Program-made: the position numbers and the translations under genes
Notes under the pieces: generated by a model
Seen by the model: only the letters and a program-made list of their open reading frames with translations
What the model was told of the DNA's origin: nothing
Database searches by the model: none
NCBI GenBank assembly: GCA_037447655.1
Contig: JBBHKE010001545.1
Location: 265,582 to 327,581, forward strand
Direction: 5' to 3'
Length of the DNA stretch: 62,000 nt
Source of the DNA: Zygnema cylindricum
Taxonomy: Eukaryota > Streptophyta > Zygnematophyceae > Zygnematales > Zygnemataceae
In this document: positions 57,701 through 62,000 of the stretch, piece after piece
Position numbering within the stretch: position 1 is the stretch's first letter
Layout of the letters: each line of letters opens with the position of its first letter

Positions 57701-60396
57701 GAAAAGCACACAGATTACCATTCCCAAAGAAAGCAACTTATAAAGGAGAAAAAGTTCTTGAGTTGGTACACACGGACATTTGGGGACCGACGAGAGTGCC
57801 ATCACCCGGAGGCAAAAGATTTATGCTAACCATTACTGATGATTGGTCTCGATACTCGCGGGTATACTTTCTGAAAAATAAATCAGAAACTCCGGAGTAT
57901 TTCAAACAATATAAGACATGGGTCGAGAAATTTCACGAGACCTCAATAAATAGAGTAACAAGTGACAATGGAGGGGAATATACCTCCAATCAATTTGAGG
58001 AGTTCTTAAGGGAGGATGGTGTTCAACATCAAAAGACAGTTCCAAAAAACCTGGAACAGGATGGTGTTGCCGAGAGATAAAATAGGACACTAAATGATAA
58101 TGCCCGGAGTATGTTATCAGATAAAAGGATAGGAAAAAGATTTTGGGCAGAAGCTATGAATTGTGCTAATTATTTGAGAAATAGAGTTCTAACTTCGGCG
58201 GTGAAAGGCCAAACTCTATATGAGAAATTGACCGGCCGAAAACCAGATCTATCTCACTTAAAGGTGTTTCGTAGTAAAGTCTTCAGTTTAGATACAGATA
58301 AATCAAACTGGAAACTATATCCTAAAGGGAAACCCGGATACTTGCTAGGATATGATGAGGATGTAAAAGGGTATAGAGTGTATGATCTAAAGAGAGAAGA
58401 TATAATTTTAGTAAAACATCTAGTAGCTATGGATGAAGGGAAGTCGGTAGATCCCTTTAAATCCTCAAAATCAGTCAGAATCAGAGTTGAGTCAGAAAAT
58501 TCTGATTACGTTCATCTCCCTATCTATCCGGGTTTTCAAGAAAACGATACTCTTGCAGGTTCGGATGATATCCTTGCATATTCAAAAGTGACAGAGAAAG
58601 AGTTGAACATGGAAACACCAATAACATAAGCGGAAGACGTGGTGGAAACGGATATGGATCCGAGGGACAGGGGACAAGCCGTGGTGAATCGAAAGAATCC
58701 ACGAGAACCATCTATTCCAGCGGCAGATTTTGAGGGAGGGAAAAGAAGCAACAAAAGGCTTCAATAGAAACAAGTTAATAACAAGGTAACTAAACTATCT
58801 CACCCAAATGAACCTCAAACATATGAAGAGGCAATGAATTGTCCGGAAAGAAACCGGTGGAAGATGGCCATCAATGAAGAAATGGCTTCAATCATGGCGG
58901 CTGATACATGGGAGCTGGTGGACTGTCCACCCGATATAAAACCAATTTGATGTAAGTGGGTTTTCAAACTAAAACTAAATCCGGACAATACAATTGAGCG
59001 GTATAAGGCTTGGTTAGTGGCTAAAGGTTTTACTCAGAAAGAGGGAATAGAATATGAAGAAACCTTCGCTCCGGTAGTCAGATTTCCCTCGGTCCGAATA
59101 CTTCTCAGTCTGGCAGCTGTAAAAGACATGGAAGTACACCAGATGGACATAAATACAGCGTTCCTACATGGAGAACTAGAGGAGGAGATCTTCATGCAAC
59201 AACCGGAAGGATTCGTGGAACAAGGAGAGGAAAGTAAGGTATGCCGGCTGATCAAATCTCTCTATGGTTTGAAACAGGCGCCTAGACAGTGGAACAAGAA
59301 ACTTGATGAGTTCCTTCCCAGTCTGGGATACTTTTGCATCAGTTCAGACCTTTCAATTTATGTTTTTGAAGATGTGGAAGGTGTCATCTTTATTGCAATT
59401 TACTTTGATGATCTTCTTGTTCTAAGTAAGTCATTAAAGAAAATTAACAAACTAAAAACAGATCTAAAGGGAAGATTCGAAATGAAGGATATAGGGGAGG
59501 CTAGATATATTCAGGGAATACAAGTAAAGAGAGATAGGAAAAAGAGGATAATTAGACTAACTCAGAAAGTGGCAATTGGAAACATGTTGGAAAATTTTCA
59601 GATGAACAAAGCCAACAGTTGCATGACTCCCATGGATCTAAAGAAGGGAAGTGAGGGGAGTGAGGAAGGAGACATCCTAATTCTAGATGATGAACTAGGT
59701 CCAGAAGAAAAGAAGTTTATGTAGACTATTCCATACAGACAAGTAGTGGGCAGTCTGATATATTTTATGAATTGTACCAAACCAGATTTGGCAACAGCTG
59801 TAGGAGTGCTGAGTAGGAGTCTGAATGCTCATACCAAAAGGGATTGGGAAGCAGCAAAATGGTTCCTCAGATATCTCATAGGAACTAGGTATCTATGGCT
59901 GTATCTGGGTGGGGAAAACACTAACATCACCACTTGAAGTGATGCGAGCTATGAGGATGCTCCGTTAAGAAGATGTAAATCTGGATATGTGTTATATGTG
60001 GGGAATGGTGCTTGTTGCTGGAGCAATAAGCAGCAAAAGGTCATTGTTCAGTCTACCATGGAGGCACAGTATATGGCATCTTGCTCTACTATGAAGAAAT
60101 TGATGTGGGTCAAATCCTTGCTTGGTGAATTGGGGCATCTTAAGAGTGGAATTCAGAAAATATTATGTGATAATCAAGCAGCAATTGCAATTGCTGCTAA
60201 TCCCAAACATCATTTTAAAGCAAAACACATGGATATCAGATTTAGCTTTGTTAGGGAAAAGGTGGAGAACAAAATAATAAGTTTACAATACAGACCAAAC
60301 AGTGAGATGGTGGCAGACATGATGACTAAGCCTGTACCTTCTCCTAAATTAATATTTTGCAGAGAGATATGTGGACTTAAAATTAAAAGTGACTAG
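54740..60396 (+). pseudogene. copia gag-pol remnant (gag, protease, integrase, RT, RNase H)
   Basis: Gag opens near 54740 (MGPPSRVPIFNGTGF) and stops at 55268-55270. The protease-type DSSASMHMC is near 55878-55906 and is then cut by a solo LTR. The GAG pre-integrase segment (LWHKRLGHVNLEKLR) and integrase (HTDIWGP, TSDNGGEY, DGVAER) follow, with a stop right after. The RT block (KGFTQKEGIEYEETFAPV, DINTAFLHGELEE, YGLKQAPRQWNKK) has YFDDLL where YVDDLL is usual. RNase H is recognised by VGSLIYFMNCTKPDLA and KAKHMDIRF. Stops or breaks occur near 55268, 55640, 55712, 58078, 58627, 58948, 59722 and 59935, so no functional polyprotein is expected. The apparent start at 57076 is a false one from inserted LTR sequence. 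Confidence 0.85.
55904..57202 (-). mobile_element. Solo LTR (about 1.3 kb) inserted in the copia protease region
   Basis: Read on the minus strand it starts TGATTTTTGAGTATTTTCTA and shares GGATCAAATCCTGGGTCCGT-type sequence with the 3' LTR (60590-60665), ending in CA at 55904. The pentamer ACATG stands on both sides (55899-55903 and 57203-57207). The host codons read DSSASMHMC before and INMCKDKHLL after it, as expected if one coding region was split. Its 5' part contains the segment deleted from the 5' LTR of the host element. Confidence 0.8.
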
Positions 60397-60409
60397 AAAA
60401 TAAGGGGAG

Positions 60410-61410
60410 TGTTGAAATTAAAGGTATTTTCTAGGTTATTTAAATGATTTAAGTAGGAGCACGAAAAAGCAGAGGCAGCCTGCTTCTAGATTCTCTCCCT
60501 AGCCCCCATACTTGTCGTAGTCATTGAAGGCTAGAGAGGAAGCTAGAGACATGGCTGCCTATGCTCCTTCTAGAGTAATAAGGCAGATCGTTGATAAACT
60601 TACCAAAAAGATTAACGGACCCAGGATTTGATCCTGGTCCCTACCATCCGTCAAAGTAGCCGTTAGTCTTACCTTGTAGTCTAAGTCTAGTGCTGAAGTA
60701 TATAGGGTACGATTGCTACTTAAAGATGATGAAATAAAGAAGTTCAATTTACTGACAAACGGACCACAATCACACGGACATAGTTAAAATATAATTACAC
60801 CGAAAATGTACTACTTGTATTTTAACGGCTATAAATTTAGGCCGACATCAATCTAACGACGGAGAAAGAAGCCGGCATCACGGAATGGTTGATTTGGCGG
60901 TTTGCAGTCATAACCACAACGGGTGCCAGGTGGCACCATGACATTGGATAACGACATCTCCAAGACATACTATGGCGAACCCGGATATGGCAGGCGTCCT
61001 CTTTCTGGCCATGTCGTACAATGGCCGTACAGAAAGTACTTCGGACCAATTACCTTTTTGTACTGTACACTCAATTCATTGGCTCCGTACATCAGTAAGA
61101 GAGGGTTTAGAGAGGGTTTAGAGAGGGTTTTAGGACTTATAAAATTAGAGGTAGCCGCCTCTCTCTCAGAGAGCTCTTGTATAAAACGATCATTTTGACC
61201 ATTGATAATTAACTGCTCAGGGGAGCAAATTCAAGGATTTTTTTTGTGGTAGACTCATGGGAGTCAGCCCTTCAAATGGGTGCAGTTTGGTTAGTTTGCA
61301 TTCTCTCAGGGTGTCAGCAATATTAAGACAAAGCTTAAAGATTTGAGGTTATCCTAGAGGCTTTTAGCAAGATGCCTACTCTGAGTACCAATGGAGGTCT
61401 CAGAGTTGCA
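60410..61410 (+). repeat. 3' LTR of the copia element (1,001 bp)
   Basis: Begins after the purine tract with TGTTGAAATTAAAGG and matches 53968-54735 with an extra 220-bp block (60436-60655). That block contains GGATTTGATCCTGG, whose complement resembles an RNA polymerase III B box, but nothing else supports a tRNA gene. Confidence 0.75.
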
Positions 61411-62000
61411 CCAGCCATCCCCGAGATTCCTCAGCAGTATGCTGTGGCTGCCTGACTGGTAGTTCCAGCTAGACCGGAAGGATTAATTCTTTTATGTGAC
61501 GCGTTTTTGGTCATGTTCGATTTTCTCCAGGAAGAATATCGGATGAAAAATCCAGATCAGGTTAAGGAGTTGATGAACTTCAAACGTAAGCCGGGTGAGA
61601 TTGCCCCTGCTTTACGAGCTTGAATGGAAACCCTTCGAGAAGCCTTATCGGACCTTATGTCCGATGCGGAGGGTGTCCAAAAATGCGTGAGACAGTTTCC
61701 TCCTCAATCAAAAATATTCATTCAGACTCATCTCCGTCAAACCTACGGGCTGAAATTTACCTTTGAGCAAGCGGCTAAATATGCGGTTAGGTATGAGATG
61801 CAATCGTCGTGGTGGGATGCTCATGAAAATCTCGAATCTCAAGGAAACCAATTTGACCAATCCCCACTACATCCGAGGAACCTTTGGCCTTCTAATAGGC
61901 CTCCAAAGACGTCGGCCATGGGAAACCCGCCATTTAATTCCGGAGACCGATTATGTTTCCGATGTGGAAACACGGGGCATGATGCCCGCATGTGCCCAGA
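61411..62000 (+). pseudogene. gag fragment with CCHC zinc knuckle from another LTR retrotransposon
   Basis: Frame beginning about 61411 reads PAIPEIPQQYAVAA, EEYRMKNPDQVKELMNFKRK, FEQAAKYAVRYEM and the knuckle CFRCGNTGHDARMC (about 61956-61997, C-x2-C-x4-H-x4-C). Two TGA codons interrupt it (about 61456 and 61622). It runs off the window edge. It differs from the copia gag at 54740, so it belongs to a different element, possibly Ty3-type. Confidence 0.65.

Larger units (their letters stand above)
53968..61410 (+). mobile_element. Decayed Ty1/copia LTR retrotransposon
   Basis: LTRs (53968-54735 and 60410-61410) both begin TGTTGAAATTAAAGG and end near CAGAGTTGCA. A purine tract (AAATAAGGGGAG) precedes the 3' LTR. 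Between them lie gag, protease, integrase, reverse transcriptase and RNase H remnants in copia order. Many stops disable it. The pentamers outside the LTRs (GATAT, CCAGC) do not match, so the original duplication is missing. Confidence 0.88.

Noticed and set aside
57076-58080. Apparent start of a copia polyprotein at 57076
   Set aside because: The first 40 or so codons are reverse-strand LTR sequence from the solo LTR ending at 57202; real pol coding resumes only after it.
60590-60640. tRNA or SINE with a B-box-like GGATCAAATCC
   Set aside because: No cloverleaf or clear A box. The word occurs within LTR sequence in two places.

Overview
The window is nuclear DNA of a streptophyte, meaning a charophyte alga or an early-diverging land plant. 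The lineage is inferred from gene content: a SAWADEE homeodomain protein, a plant-type mitochondrial arginase, a CDPK-family protein with four EF-hands, and a plant-type PQ-loop membrane protein. All of them are split by GT-AG introns. The species cannot be named from sequence alone. The standard genetic code fits every gene.

Layout: (1) 1-2629 (+), the last three coding exons of a FolD-type methylenetetrahydrofolate dehydrogenase/cyclohydrolase whose 5' part lies outside the window. (2) 4862-9725 (-), a seven-exon PQ-loop protein of about 780 residues, roughly twice the length I remember for the Arabidopsis relative, because one exon adds about 370 hydrophilic residues. (3) 13768-17125 (-), an eight-exon SHH-type homeodomain/SAWADEE reader of 293 residues. 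(4) 18478-23616 (+), a seven-exon arginase of 330 residues, divergent from the SHH gene. (5) 23617-37525, a gene-free block of transposable elements. (6) 37526-46339 (+), an eleven-exon CDPK-family gene of 574 residues with intact EF-hands but a changed kinase active site. (7) 46340-62000, more repeats, ending in a decayed copia retrotransposon and a gag fragment. The exon models were assembled by hand. Reading phase closes at every junction, so all five genes are contiguous on paper.

The genes do not form an operon-like or pathway unit. Folate metabolism, membrane transport, chromatin reading, arginine breakdown and calcium signalling are simply neighbours. The repeats are more informative. 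At least twelve copies of a short inverted-repeat family with TA flanks (ends like CACCGCGAATCG) are scattered through introns and intergenic DNA. A hAT family (ends TAGTGTTG) includes one 4.3-kb copy with a nearly complete transposase and three copies with perfect 8-bp target duplications. One locus (30329-35940) is a three-layer nest: hAT inside a TTA-flanked Harbinger-like element inside a TA-flanked element. Other copies in the same window preserve the matching empty sites.

The strongest candidate for something undescribed is the CDPK-family gene. Its HRD aspartate is asparagine, the catalytic-loop lysine is glutamine, DFG is DFS and the glycine loop is altered, yet the kinase fold, junction and four EF-hands are kept. 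It reads as a calcium-binding pseudokinase.
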